64,000 nucleotides of DNA, from NCBI RefSeq assembly GCF_032362555.1, contig NC_083525.1:6805501-6869500 (forward strand). Reading direction: 5' to 3'. Below, one piece after another: positions 12,701 to 20,831 of this stretch. Position 1 is the stretch's first letter. Each line of letters begins with the position of its first letter. Below the pieces are notes generated by a model. That model had not been told where the DNA came from, ran no database searches, and saw nothing but the letters and a program-made list of their open reading frames with translations. Made by a program: the position numbers and the translations under genes. This stretch comes from Amyelois transitella. Lineage: Eukaryota > Arthropoda > Insecta > Lepidoptera > Pyralidae.

Positions 12701-15700
12701 AATAAATATGAACGTTCCTAGTCTTCTACATCGTAAGGGACAAAGACGTAATGTGAGAAAGATAAAATAGAATAAAAAACCAGAAATTGTCAATAGATTT
12801 CCAATGCACAAAAGAATGCAACCTACAGTGAAAATGCGGAAATCGTCTCCAGTAAGAAATGGGGGAAACCTCATTCCTTTTGCAACGCAACAAAAACTGT
12901 TTTATAGGAAATGCTTTTTATAGAACTGCCACGTAACGTAACGCTGTGGAAAGGGAATTCCGGATTCCGGAATATATTGCTTAGTGTGCTCACCACTGGA
13001 TTCATGATTTAATGCTCCCGAGTATAGCTATTGGTATTTTATTTTTCGTTAGGTATAATCAAACTCACGACTATTATTTTTATCGAACACCTGTTTTAGG
13101 AAGGTTTAAGGTGTAATTTATCAAATACGTGTAGAGTTAGTATGATGAATGACCATTGGTAGAGAAAACCTGATACTGTACCAAACCAACTGACGACGCA
13201 AAGAATTTTATTTTCTAACCACCTTCAAACAAATTTGTGATTGTCAGTTCGACCTGTATACGTAATATTACGTATGTATGATTGTCGGCGATTATCTCGC
13301 GTTTCGCTGAACCGATTTTGATGCGGTTTTCAGTAAAGTGTTTGTTACACTTAGTGTAAGGTTTTAAGAAATTCTTACAAAATCCAAAAAAGGGAAATAA
13401 AAGTTATCAATTATCCATTGGATACAATTAAAATTTTAGAAACATGTACAAGTCAAACCTCTAACACCGTATTTTGGAGGTGTTTAAAAAATAAACACAC
13501 CCCAATATCCAATGGGACTCTACTTGACACTGAAATATACAATCCCGTTAACAACGTGACAGCATGACTTAGATCCCGCGGGAACGAAAGTACCGTTGAC
13601 AAAACAGCTAAGGGGAAACACGTTAAACACTTAATGCATGTAAATGTATTTCAATGACTAAGACTATAATAATACCAACTATTATTTTAAAAATATATAT
13701 TTTAAATTATGGGCCGTGTGGTTACCGGAACCAATAGAAAAAGAATATGACCACTCCATCTCTTTGCCATGGATGTCATACATACATATGTATAATCCCG
13801 TCTATATCCCTTTCGGGGCTATTTAGTCTTAGAATTCTGTGAGTGTTGTAGTTAGCTGAACGTGGCCTTTCAGTCTTTTGATCACTGTTGGCTCTGTCTA
13901 CCCTGCAAGTAATATGGACGTGATAATAAGCATCAAAAACAAAGTTAAGTACTTATTTACTAAAATCTCCCAGACCTCGAACATAACAATGTTGGTGTTG
14001 CCAATAAAACTGTTAATTTATACACAAAGATATTATAATTATTTGTTGAGGCATTAAGTCTAATATTCATCGATAACTTTATAGCAACCTACTAACTACA
14101 ACATCCACAGAATTCTAAGTCTAAATATAGTTATCATATACATTTTACTACTAATAAATCTTCAACATGACTGATTGATGACTGAACGCTGGATCTACTT
14201 GAGGATTCCCTAAAATTAAACAATATAAATATTTTTTCGATAGTATTAAGTTGTTTTATGTTAAACTAATTTTATAAAAGGCTTGTTAAATTTGATTTAC
14301 CTAATTAAAATGTAACATATTTTAACTAATGTAAACTCTTTCCCTGTTTGTTTTTTGTGTAAACCCAATGTGGAATAGCACCCATATTTCTTTTTATCTT
14401 ATTATATATACTGCATTGTATTCTGTTATGTATGTGTGATAAAAAAATATTCCTACGGGAAGAAAAATAAACTGGATTTTTCTATTTAAATGATCCGACT
14501 AACAGACTAAGCAGTTAGCTAAAGTTTGCAAATTACATTCTTTAGGAATTATAGGGGCAAACTAAGAGAGGGTATTACGTAAACCACCAAGGGGCTGGGA
14601 AATATACCAACGTGGGCAGAAAATATTGGCGATAATGTGGTGGCATGTATGTGTTTATAAAATGCTTATTGCTTAGAAGTCCATGAACATCCATGAGCAT
14701 ATTAAGTGTCAAAAAATAGCATCGTAATTTGGAAACTACTTATACCTTTATAACTTTTTATTGTTTTAGCCAAATTTATTTTCACAATAACAAATTATAA
14801 TTACATTACAATTGTTTACAAAATTACAATAGAAGGTGTGAGAATATTTGGAAAGAACAATAGCAACAGGTTACACTGTGTTATTATTTGTATATCTTTA
14901 TATTCGACTGCTGTGGCATGTAAGCCTCGCAATGGTTGACGCCATTTTGGTTCAATTTATATTCCGGCTTGTATACTTATATCCATACATACAATTACGT
15001 CTTTATTCCTTGGTGGGAAGATAGAGCCAATACCATTGAAAAGATTGAAAGGCCAAGTTCTGTTTTGTATGGCTTAATGATTATACTTAATTACTCACAT
15101 TTATTGAATAAGCTTTTATTCTTTATGTAAATTTTACATTACAAAAGCCCACATTGTATAATTACAGTCAAAATGTATGGCTTTATTGATAGATAATTCT
15201 AATTACATCTTAATATTACTAAAATAACAGCAATAATGCTTAGTAGTAACTAAAACATATATTTACATACATACCTACATATAAACACGTCTATTTCCCT
15301 TGCGGGGTAGACAGAGACAACTTGAAAAGACTGATAGGTCATGTTTAACTGTTTGGCTTAATTATAGAATTGAGATTATTTACATTCCAACCTTATAGGT
15401 AATCATAATCCAATAATATGAAAGAGTTTTGATAATCAAAAAGGAGTGTACTACATACTACTGATTATGATAATGTTTGCCAATAGATAAACCGGCATAA
15501 GGTGAGTCAAAATTTACTTTATAGTTTTAATAAAAATATATATTTAGGAACTTCTTCTTTTTATGTAAGACTGTTTCCGCACAAAAAAAAGTAAAAGTGA
15601 GCCCAACTAAAGAAAGGCATTATATTATTTATTTGAAGTCACACATAAAGGAAGAGTTGAATGAAGTGTTGTTACTGATGTAAACAGTGCACTGATTTAT

Positions 15701-17274
15701 AAAGATAAGAGAATATTATCCAGAATAGAAGATGCACATAATAAAAGTTATGTGGTAAACTTATTAATCTTAATTTTCTTCCTAATTTATTGGTATATTT
15801 TTTTAATTTTATTACTAAAATGCCAATGTGAGGCAGTCAATTTATTATTTTTTAAACATTAACAAAAATATAACATACTTACATTAAACTTAATAAAAAA
15901 AATGTAGATGAATTGTTAAATAAATATCTACATATATATATCTATAGATCTATTTCCCTTGCAGGGTAGACAAAGCCATCAGTCTTAAAAAGACTTAAAG
16001 GCCATCAGCTGTATGGCTTAGTAATGAAATACAAATTTGAATAATACATATTTTTAAATCATCATCATAAAACTCAGTTAATGAACAAAGAAAGTTAAAT
16101 TAATTAGACTTTCACTGTGGTCACGGACTTGCAAATGACATGGCTTTATGTATGAAAGTAAATATTACCAGCAGTGAATGCGAATTTGTTAATGTATGTA
16201 TATAATGAATACAAATTCAAATGGAACTTGTTCGATAAATTAACTCTATAAAAATTTCTTTATAGTATAACATTTATTGAATGTTTACATCCAATTTACA
16301 ACATCTATGACTCTGTATGATTGTCTAGAAATGCTTTGTCAGCATGAATACATATACATACACATCAACACGCACATACATGTGCCATGTGGTTCCCTGC
16401 ACCAATAGAAAAAGGAATAGGACTACTAAATCTCTTTCCCATGGATTTCAATTTAAGGCAACTATGGGATAGGCTTGTAAATTTAGGATTCCTCTTGTAG
16501 GGGATAGCCTAGCAACCTGACACTATTTGAATCTCAATTCTATCATTAAGATGAACAGCTGGATGTGGTCTTTCAGTCTTTTTAAGACTGTTAGCTCTGT
16601 CAACCCCATAAGGAATATAGACATGATTATATGTATGTATAAATGTTAGGCAGTGATGTGAGGGTTAGGCAGAGACTACATCTTTCCATTTGCCACAATG
16701 CCTGCATATTTTTTCGCTTCATTCACAATCATAACTTTTTTCTTGCAAGCTTGCCAGATTCAGATACTCTGACCTTCTGCCAAGACAGGACATCGTTTAT
16801 TTGATCAAGGTATATTTGACTATGCTTCTCTACTTCAACATTCAAATTATTATTACATGAATGTTAATTTTTAAAAACACTATTTTTGTTTATCTCTTTG
16901 TATGTAATTTTTGATTAATTCCATACCTGGTGTAATATGTTCACATCTGACAATAATAATAATCAAGCCTTAACAAAGTTACAAAATTCCAAGGTAATTA
17001 GATAGGTATCCAATTATCAAAACATCATGTTGATTGTGTCACACCTTAGCATGAAGGTATTGTAACCAGCATAATCTTATTACGGCAAGTGTTATTACAC
17101 AATCTGGTAGATACTTAGCATGTAAAGATAAACTTACGGTTCTGGACTGTACTGAGCACCTCCGAAGAAACCGTGGCGATCCGGCTGGGTGGTCACTGAT
17201 GAACATATCGAAGTCGTATCGGCCAACTCACTCCTATCACCACCACCACTTTTGACACTCTTTTGTAGCGACAT
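3522..17274 (-). CDS. wkd: TBC1D10/whacked-like Rab GTPase-activating protein, six exons, 3' end unresolved
   Basis: TBC-domain proteins stimulate GTP hydrolysis by Rab GTPases and so control membrane traffic; this one resembles TBC1D10 and Drosophila whacked. Exons on the minus strand are 17274-17138, 7651-7530, 6836-6644, 6200-6017, 4211-4017 and 3754-3522. All junctions are GT..AG and keep one reading frame for about 354 residues. The N-terminus holds [15 protein letters not shown], a motif typical of the TBC1D10 group. The TBC domain follows, from about residue 70 to 310. It has an arginine-finger motif IRKDLHR (Arg136) and a glutamine-finger motif YFQ (Gln173; the usual form is YxQ). It ends with [12 protein letters not shown] and a basic tail [11 protein letters not shown]. 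The last exon seen ends in phase 2 at a good donor, so at least one short terminal exon is missing. Candidate acceptors at 3302/3303 and 2995/2996 would each add only a few residues. The family call is firm; the symbol is by orthology. Confidence 0.9.
4017..4211 (-). CDS. wkd: TBC gene exon 5 (end of the TBC core)
   Basis: This exon is 65 codons long with phase 0 at both ends. It encodes [20 protein letters not shown], then [20 protein letters not shown], matching the conserved last third of TBC domains. The exon is noticeably GC-rich against the surrounding introns. Confidence 0.92.
4560..4730. promoter_or_regulatory. CpG-rich, promoter-like patch inside the TBC gene (intron between exons 4 and 5)
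   Basis: The patch is rich in CG dinucleotides in an otherwise AT-rich intron. It holds a CCAAT box (GCCAAT, 4645-4650), an inverted CCAAT (ATTGG, 4691-4695) and an E2F-like site TTTTCGCGCC (4704-4713). This combination is typical of TATA-less growth-related promoters, but no transcript start can be proven from sequence. It could be an alternative promoter or an enhancer. Confidence 0.35.
4868..5045 (-). mobile_element. tRNA-derived SINE (family with B-box GGTTCAAATCC)
   Basis: On the minus strand the repeat carries a B-box-like GGTTCAAATCCTAC. It then has AGTTTGAGTGCTAACCGATG, which recurs as TTAGTTTGAGTGCTGACCGA in the plus-strand copy at 36555-36775. The tRNA-like head and shared tail mark a SINE family. 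Confidence 0.6.
5140..5265 (+). repeat. Fragment of the GCCGTGTGGTTCC SINE family
   Basis: This 3' portion of the common SINE contains AACCTGTCACTATTTGAATG and GAACGTGGCCTTTCAGT, matching the fuller copies at 33886 and 46515. Further 3' fragments of the family lie at 5685-5790, 7340-7440, 7690-7770 and 7880-7972. Confidence 0.65.
6017..6200 (-). CDS. wkd: TBC gene exon 4 (glutamine finger)
   Basis: The exon encodes the TBC core from [20 protein letters not shown] through [14 protein letters not shown] to [14 protein letters not shown]. The YFQ glutamine is the second catalytic finger. The acceptor is ACTCTAG, the donor GTGAGC, and the end phase is 0. Confidence 0.92.
6330..6575 (-). mobile_element. 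tRNA-headed SINE with internal hairpin
   Basis: On the minus strand the repeat begins with a tRNA-like head: GGCGCAGCGGTAGTGCAC, then GGTCCCGGGTTCAAAGC, resembling A and B boxes. An AT-rich body follows. The body includes a perfect hairpin (about 6395-6431) whose arms are TTTTATAAATTATATGTA and its complement. A related fragment lies on the plus strand at 5535-5645. Confidence 0.6.
6644..6836 (-). CDS. wkd: TBC gene exon 3 (arginine finger)
   Basis: The exon encodes [17 protein letters not shown], the classic TBC opening, and then [17 protein letters not shown] with the catalytic arginine of the IxxDxxR motif. The acceptor is CCCCAG and the donor GTGAGTG. Confidence 0.92.
7053..7345 (+). mobile_element. 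LINE/SINE 3'-end repeat, tail GAATTTGAATTTGAAT
   Basis: The repeat contains AAATGCTGCAGTGCAGTTTG and the segment CTTCTTCTGCACTGACGC. It ends in a TTTGAA-type microsatellite tail. Inverted-orientation copies of the same unit are at 19447-19640 and 22556-22770. No reverse transcriptase frame is present, so these look like truncated or non-autonomous copies. Confidence 0.6.
7465..7526 (-). mobile_element. Short retroelement tail next to the exon 2 donor
   Basis: The sequence GATAGATAAACTCTTTATTG followed by an A-rich run recurs at 33037-33090. Read on the minus strand it is a T-rich tract leading to GCAATAAAGAG and an ATCT repeat, as at a LINE 3' end. It lies a few bases from the splice donor of the TBC gene exon 2. 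Confidence 0.5.
7530..7651 (-). CDS. wkd: TBC gene exon 2
   Basis: The exon encodes [20 protein letters not shown] and the basic segment after it, which is the usual lead-in to a TBC domain. The acceptor is TTTTATTTTCAG. The donor is GTAACATTA, weaker than the GTAAGT or GTGAGT donors of the other exons. A retroelement tail (7465-7526) begins within a few bases of it. Confidence 0.88.
8429..8579. mobile_element. MITE-like imperfect inverted repeat
   Basis: The outer ends CGCAGCATGGTACGCG and CGTGCCATGCTACGGG are inverted copies. Inside them GCGATTTTATCGCGCAGAAC mirrors the segment ending CACGCGATAAAAACGGCG. The 151-bp unit is CpG-rich against its AT-rich surroundings and has no open frame. 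It lies in intron 1 of the TBC gene. Confidence 0.55.
9240..9480 (+). repeat. Second interspersed repeat family (AATCCAGGATCC / CCAGGAGGA)
   Basis: The copy contains GTCGCTTCGTGTAAAAGCCT, CCCAATCCAGGATCC and CCAGGAGGAAGAAG. Related pieces occur at 8665-8745, 9845-9990, 33520-33605, 41465-41650 (inverted) and 43955-44065. It looks like a retroelement 3' region common to this genome; the exact family is not recognised. Confidence 0.5.
11693..11940 (+). repeat. Locally duplicated block, copy 1, joined to a SINE fragment
   Basis: GTTTCGTTTATTTTGTTTAA, a CTACTCTTTAAATTC stretch and TTTTTTCGCCAAAAT recur in order at 12553-12710. The block runs into the 3' half of the common SINE, ending near GAATATAGACATATGCATGT. 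Confidence 0.6.
12553..12710 (+). repeat. Locally duplicated block, copy 2
   Basis: This is a diverged copy of 11693-11850 in the same orientation, about 860 bp downstream. The SINE-derived part (ACTAGGGATTCTTC, then AACTTATCACTATT) has decayed more than copy 1. Confidence 0.55.
16379..16640 (+). mobile_element. SINE copy (GCCGTGTGGTTCC family), nearly full length
   Basis: The copy runs from TGTGCCATGTGGTTCCC through AACCTGACACTATTTGAATC to GATTATATGTATGTAT. It matches the order of segments in the copies at 33886-34140 and 46515-46773. Confidence 0.75.
17138..17274 (-). CDS. wkd: TBC gene exon 1 (start codon, N-terminal motif)
   Basis: The ATG is at 17274-17272 and the exon ends in phase 2 at a GTAAGTT donor. 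It encodes 45 full codons: a Ser/Gly-rich start, then the conserved [15 protein letters not shown] stretch. I chose this start because it is the first ATG and gives the whole conserved N-terminus. The intron that follows is about 9.5 kb and packed with repeats. Confidence 0.9.
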
Positions 17275-17910
17275 TATTTACAAATTCAACCACCGCGATT
17301 ACTTTTTTCTATGTAACATACCGCACTCCTTAAGATAGAAGCCAGGTTAGTGGGCGTACAAATTAATTACAAAACATGTAACTGTTCCATACGTTCACGC
17401 CCGTCCGCGAAAATAACACTCTTACATGATAGGCACGCTCAGTTGTGGGTTACGCCGCATTATACAAAAATCGACACATAGTAACAAATTATAAACCAGG
17501 TATTGAATTGTGCGAAGAATAATAAAATATACGATAAAAACTCTTCATGAAAAATCAACCCAAACGTGTGGGTGGGCGACAGAGAACAACATACGTCATT
17601 TTTTTAGTGATGTCCACAAAACTAAACAAAGCACGAAGCACCTAATGTCAAGTTAACTGTAAGTGAATATCTCGATTTAACGTTAATCGATTTGTGTACT
17701 AAGGAATCGATTAAGTATGTAATTGAAGTGTTGCCATTACAAAACTGTCATGTGTCAGTTGTCAATGTTGTCATTGTCACTGTCATTTGTCAGTTTGCAA
17801 AGATTTCTGATCAAATCAAAATCAAAGCAAATTTTGATTTTGAGGATTTTGAGGTTACAAGTAAAGTTATTAATTATTATCTATTGTTTTAGTTTCGAAG
17901 ATAAATAAAG
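17275..17910. promoter_or_regulatory. Divergent promoter interval between the TBC gene and mRpL18
   Basis: The 636 bp between the two start codons must serve both genes. It contains several ATCGATT/AATCGATT elements (about 17668-17712), which resemble DREF-type sites found at insect housekeeping promoters. No TATA box stands out. The two 5' UTRs must also lie here, and their start points cannot be fixed from sequence. Confidence 0.55.
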
Positions 17911-18657
17911 ATGAATGTTGTTAAAAAAATATTTTCTGGTCCACTATTATGTAGATTAAATTCAAGTTTTGCAACTGAATTTGTAAACAGGAATCCAAGG
18001 AATTTAGAGAAAATCAGGATAGCTCGTAAACCCGATGGATACCACCTGGATAAACCTGGAAGAAAGTTTTGGCATAAGTAAGCTGTTTAAGTTTCATTCT
18101 GGGACTCTAGCCGTTGTGGAAAGCGTTGCTGTTTAACTTTTAGGTGAAAAGATTTACATAGACCTTATCACAAAGGTTACCCACCACAATCATCTCAACC
18201 CTGAATCCGCTGTAATTAATCAAGAAATGTTTGGGAAAATGAAGTACAATAAATCAAGGACACACCTGACTATCTTCTGGTGTTCTTACTTATTTTTTAT
18301 TTCAGATTGGTGCTCACACCGACCAAAAGGACTGTCACAGCACAAGTAGTACACTATCTGAATGGGCCAGTCATTGAGGCTAAAACATCAGAATGGGCTC
18401 TACGCAAACAATTATACAGTATCAATGACACAAGTGCCTACATTAACTTGGGTCGAGTTTTCGCACAACGGTGCCTAGAATTTGGCATCAGTGAAATGTA
18501 TTGTGATATCAAGCCTGTGAAAGGTGGAAAGACAGAAAAATTTCTAAAGGAAGTTGTTGAAGGCGGAATAAAATTAGAAGAATGTGAAGTTTATAAAAAA
18601 TCTAATCCATGGGACTGGAATAGGCCTGAAAAACCTTGGGAGGTCACTGAAGAATAG
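17911..18657 (+). CDS. mRpL18: Mitochondrial large-subunit ribosomal protein L18 (mRpL18), two exons
   Basis: This nuclear gene encodes a protein of the mitochondrial 39S ribosomal subunit, related to bacterial uL18. Exons are 17911-18077 and 18306-18657, joined at CATAA/GTAAGC and TTTCAG/ATTGG. The product is 172 residues, a normal length for the family. The N-terminus ([20 protein letters not shown]) is basic and lacks acidic residues, as expected of a mitochondrial import signal. The core [20 protein letters not shown] and the segment [20 protein letters not shown] followed by [12 protein letters not shown] match my recollection of insect mRpL18. The start is the only ATG giving this leader. 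A polyadenylation signal AATAAA follows at 18682. The gene is divergent from the TBC gene. Confidence 0.93.
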
Positions 18658-18681
18658 TAGTATTTATTTGTATTGTTAATT

Positions 18682-18687
18682 AATAAA
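18682..18687 (+). terminator. Polyadenylation signal of mRpL18
   Basis: AATAAA lies 25 bp after the mRpL18 stop codon, inside TTAATTAATAAATTTAG. The short 3' UTR suits a compact housekeeping gene. Confidence 0.65.
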
Positions 18688-18990
18688 TTTAGAATTCCCA
18701 ACATGGTTTGGAAATCCAATAATGTCCTTCCTATTCCTTAAACCACTTATTCAATGGTGCATTGATTATTATATCTTAGGAAAAATAACAATAATAATCT
18801 ATTGACCAAGGCTATAAAAGGATTGTAACCAGTTCTATTATTTGTCAAGTGTTGTATTCTGTCTGGCTCTGTAGGACAGAATTATTTCTCATTCCTAAAA
18901 AACCTTATCCTCCCATTGTGCCACTTAGCACAGGTAGAAATGCACTCTTTCTCCCTGAGCAGCCTCTTATAAACAGAGGATGCACAACAG

Positions 18991-19270
18991 CAGTGGCGTA
19001 ACTACAGGGTGGCAAGTCGGCAAAATGCCACGGGCCCCCAGCCGGAAGGGGCCCCCGGTCGGAGGAGAATCCCAACTCCCAACATTTCTTATTTATCATA
19101 CACGTTTAGTAAAAAAAAGTTTTAGTCTTTGATTTATTTTTGTTACCTACTCAATTTCCTACACATATTAAAAATTCAAGCTTTTGTAAAAAAAGGGTTG
19201 TAACCCAGTTTTAGAACGTACCTATCCGATGAATTTGCCACGGGCCACGAATGGTATAGTTACGCCACCG
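18991..19270. mobile_element. hAT-like MITE with 8-bp target duplication
   Basis: The element is 280 bp. It begins CAGTGGCGTAACTA and ends TAGTTACGCCACCG, which are inverted copies with one mismatch. The 8-bp sequence CACAACAG is present directly on both sides (18983-18990 and 19271-19278). Terminal repeats starting CAGTGGCGTA with an 8-bp duplication are typical of hAT transposons. There is no transposase, so it is non-autonomous. Confidence 0.85.
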
Positions 19271-19446
19271 CACAACAGCATAGATGCAAACGCCGTTTCG
19301 AAATGAAAGTGTGTGGTTCCCGGTACTTTAGAACCACTCCATCTCTTTCCCCTGGAAATAGTACGATGCAACTAAGGGGTAAGCACTTATACCTTGTGCA
19401 AATGGAGTACTCTTAAAGACGATTGACGCCAGGCGGCAGCCGGTCA

Positions 19447-19640
19447 TAAAATCCAATAGAATAGAATAGATTTATTTTCAAAATTGGATACAAGGTATCA
19501 CTTATTGACGTCACATAACTTAAATCTAATTATAACTACTACCGCTTCCAAAGCGCATGTGTAGAAGAAGCGGCGGAACAAACTACACTGCAGCATTTTC
19601 ATAGGACGTCAATTTACAAATATAGATCTCTTAAATCTAA
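19447..19640 (-). mobile_element. LINE/SINE 3'-end repeat, inverted copy
   Basis: The repeat contains CTACCGCTTCCAAAGCGC, AGAAGAAGCGGCGGAACAAA and CACTGCAGCATTTTC, the complement-strand counterpart of the unit at 7053-7345. Confidence 0.55.
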
Positions 19641-20449
19641 ATCGTGGACGAATGCACATTGTCTACATTAAAAAACATGTATGAATGTAGAACTGATTAT
19701 GTCAATACGAATATTTCGTCAAATAAAATAAATATAAAATAAAATATGTACATACTGTACAAATTATGTCAAGATCATGTCAAAAATACTCAAAAATAAA
19801 TGTAATGAACAGTCAGGTGAAAAAAAGAGATTAGGTCCGTCGCAAAAGGGCGAGCAGAGCCTGTGCAAAGTGAATGAGAGTTGCTGTGCCAAGGGCGGGC
19901 ACTTCTAACGAAGCGAGACCCCACAAGCTATTCGCGGTTCAATAGATAATAACTTTGAATATTTTACAAAGGTAGAAAGGTAGTAAAAAAACGTCGTTGG
20001 AATGAATATACCTCTGAAGCCCTTGCTTGAGGGCAACTTGAGGCTAATGTTCGAATGTATAACTGATATCCACGACCGTAATAAGTTTGAAAAAAGAAAA
20101 ATTTCAATATGTACTTCCGATGTTAGTGTACTAAAAAAAATATTTCTCATAAAACGTACTAGCTCAAATAGGCTGTAAGCATAAAATATTTAGAATTATT
20201 TTAAGGGCTTTGAGGCATTGTTAAAAATGATAACAAATTTTATATAATGAAGTAGTTTCTAAATTGATGGCACAACGAAAATGGCGGAAAGATGATGGCG
20301 TCCATTTTTTTTTCTGTATCATACAAAGAAACATATATTGGTCTCTTTTTCTCTTATTGCATACTCCATTAAACCTAGGCACGCGTAGTGATCAATATGT
20401 CCACGTGATCTGTCTGTCGTCAGTCGACTCACGTAATTGCAAATGCAAA

Positions 20450-20482
20450 ATGTCGAGGACGGAAACGTTTGTGTTACTATGA
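20450..20482 (+). promoter_or_regulatory. Upstream open reading frame in the phosphatase 5' leader
   Basis: A 10-codon frame, MSRTETFVLL then stop, ends 45 bp before the phosphatase start codon. If the transcript begins upstream of it, it could lower translation of the main frame. A possible splice acceptor (TTTAATGTGTAG, ending near 20513) might remove it. Confidence 0.35.
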
Positions 20483-20527
20483 AATCATAATATTTTGTTG
20501 TTTAATGTGTAGATTTATAGTTTTGAA

Positions 20528-20831
20528 ATGCCTGCATCAATTGGTGTTAATTTACGTGTAACTGGCCATTGTAGCCAAGGCGGGAGAAAGTATATGGAAG
20601 ACTTGTTTTCTGTTGCTTATCAACAAACGGAAGATGAGAGGGACTTGGAGTACGCTTTCTTTGGGATTTATGATGGACACGGTGGAAGCGAAGCAGCAGC
20701 ATTTGCTAAGGAGCACTTGATGGATTCAATAGTGAAGCAAAGACAGTTTTGGTCTGATAATGACGAGGACGTGCTGAAAGCTATTCGGAATGGTTACATG
20801 TTGACCCATTTGAACATGTGGAAAGAACTAG
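20528..20831 (+). CDS. Ppm1d: Phosphatase exon 1 (metal-binding DGHGG)
   Basis: The ATG at 20528 sits in GAAATGCCT, and the exon ends in phase 1 at CTAG/GTAAAT. It encodes the first two PP2C motifs, including the DGHGG metal ligand loop. Confidence 0.92.

Larger units (their letters stand above)
7980..17137. other. Long, repeat-filled intron 1 of the TBC gene
   Basis: No further coding exon is visible. The intron (7652-17137) holds SINE copies on the plus strand (11765-11940, 13708-13930, 16379-16640). It holds minus-strand copies at 14980-15090, 15265-15385 and 15930-16035. It also has a Helitron-like scrap near 9135-9170, the MITE at 8429-8579, and AT-rich unique sequence. Confidence 0.6.

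Noticed and set aside
15265..16035. CRISPR-like or satellite array suggested by recurring similar segments
   Set aside because: The recurrences are separate, differently truncated SINE copies without regular spacing. The genome is eukaryotic.
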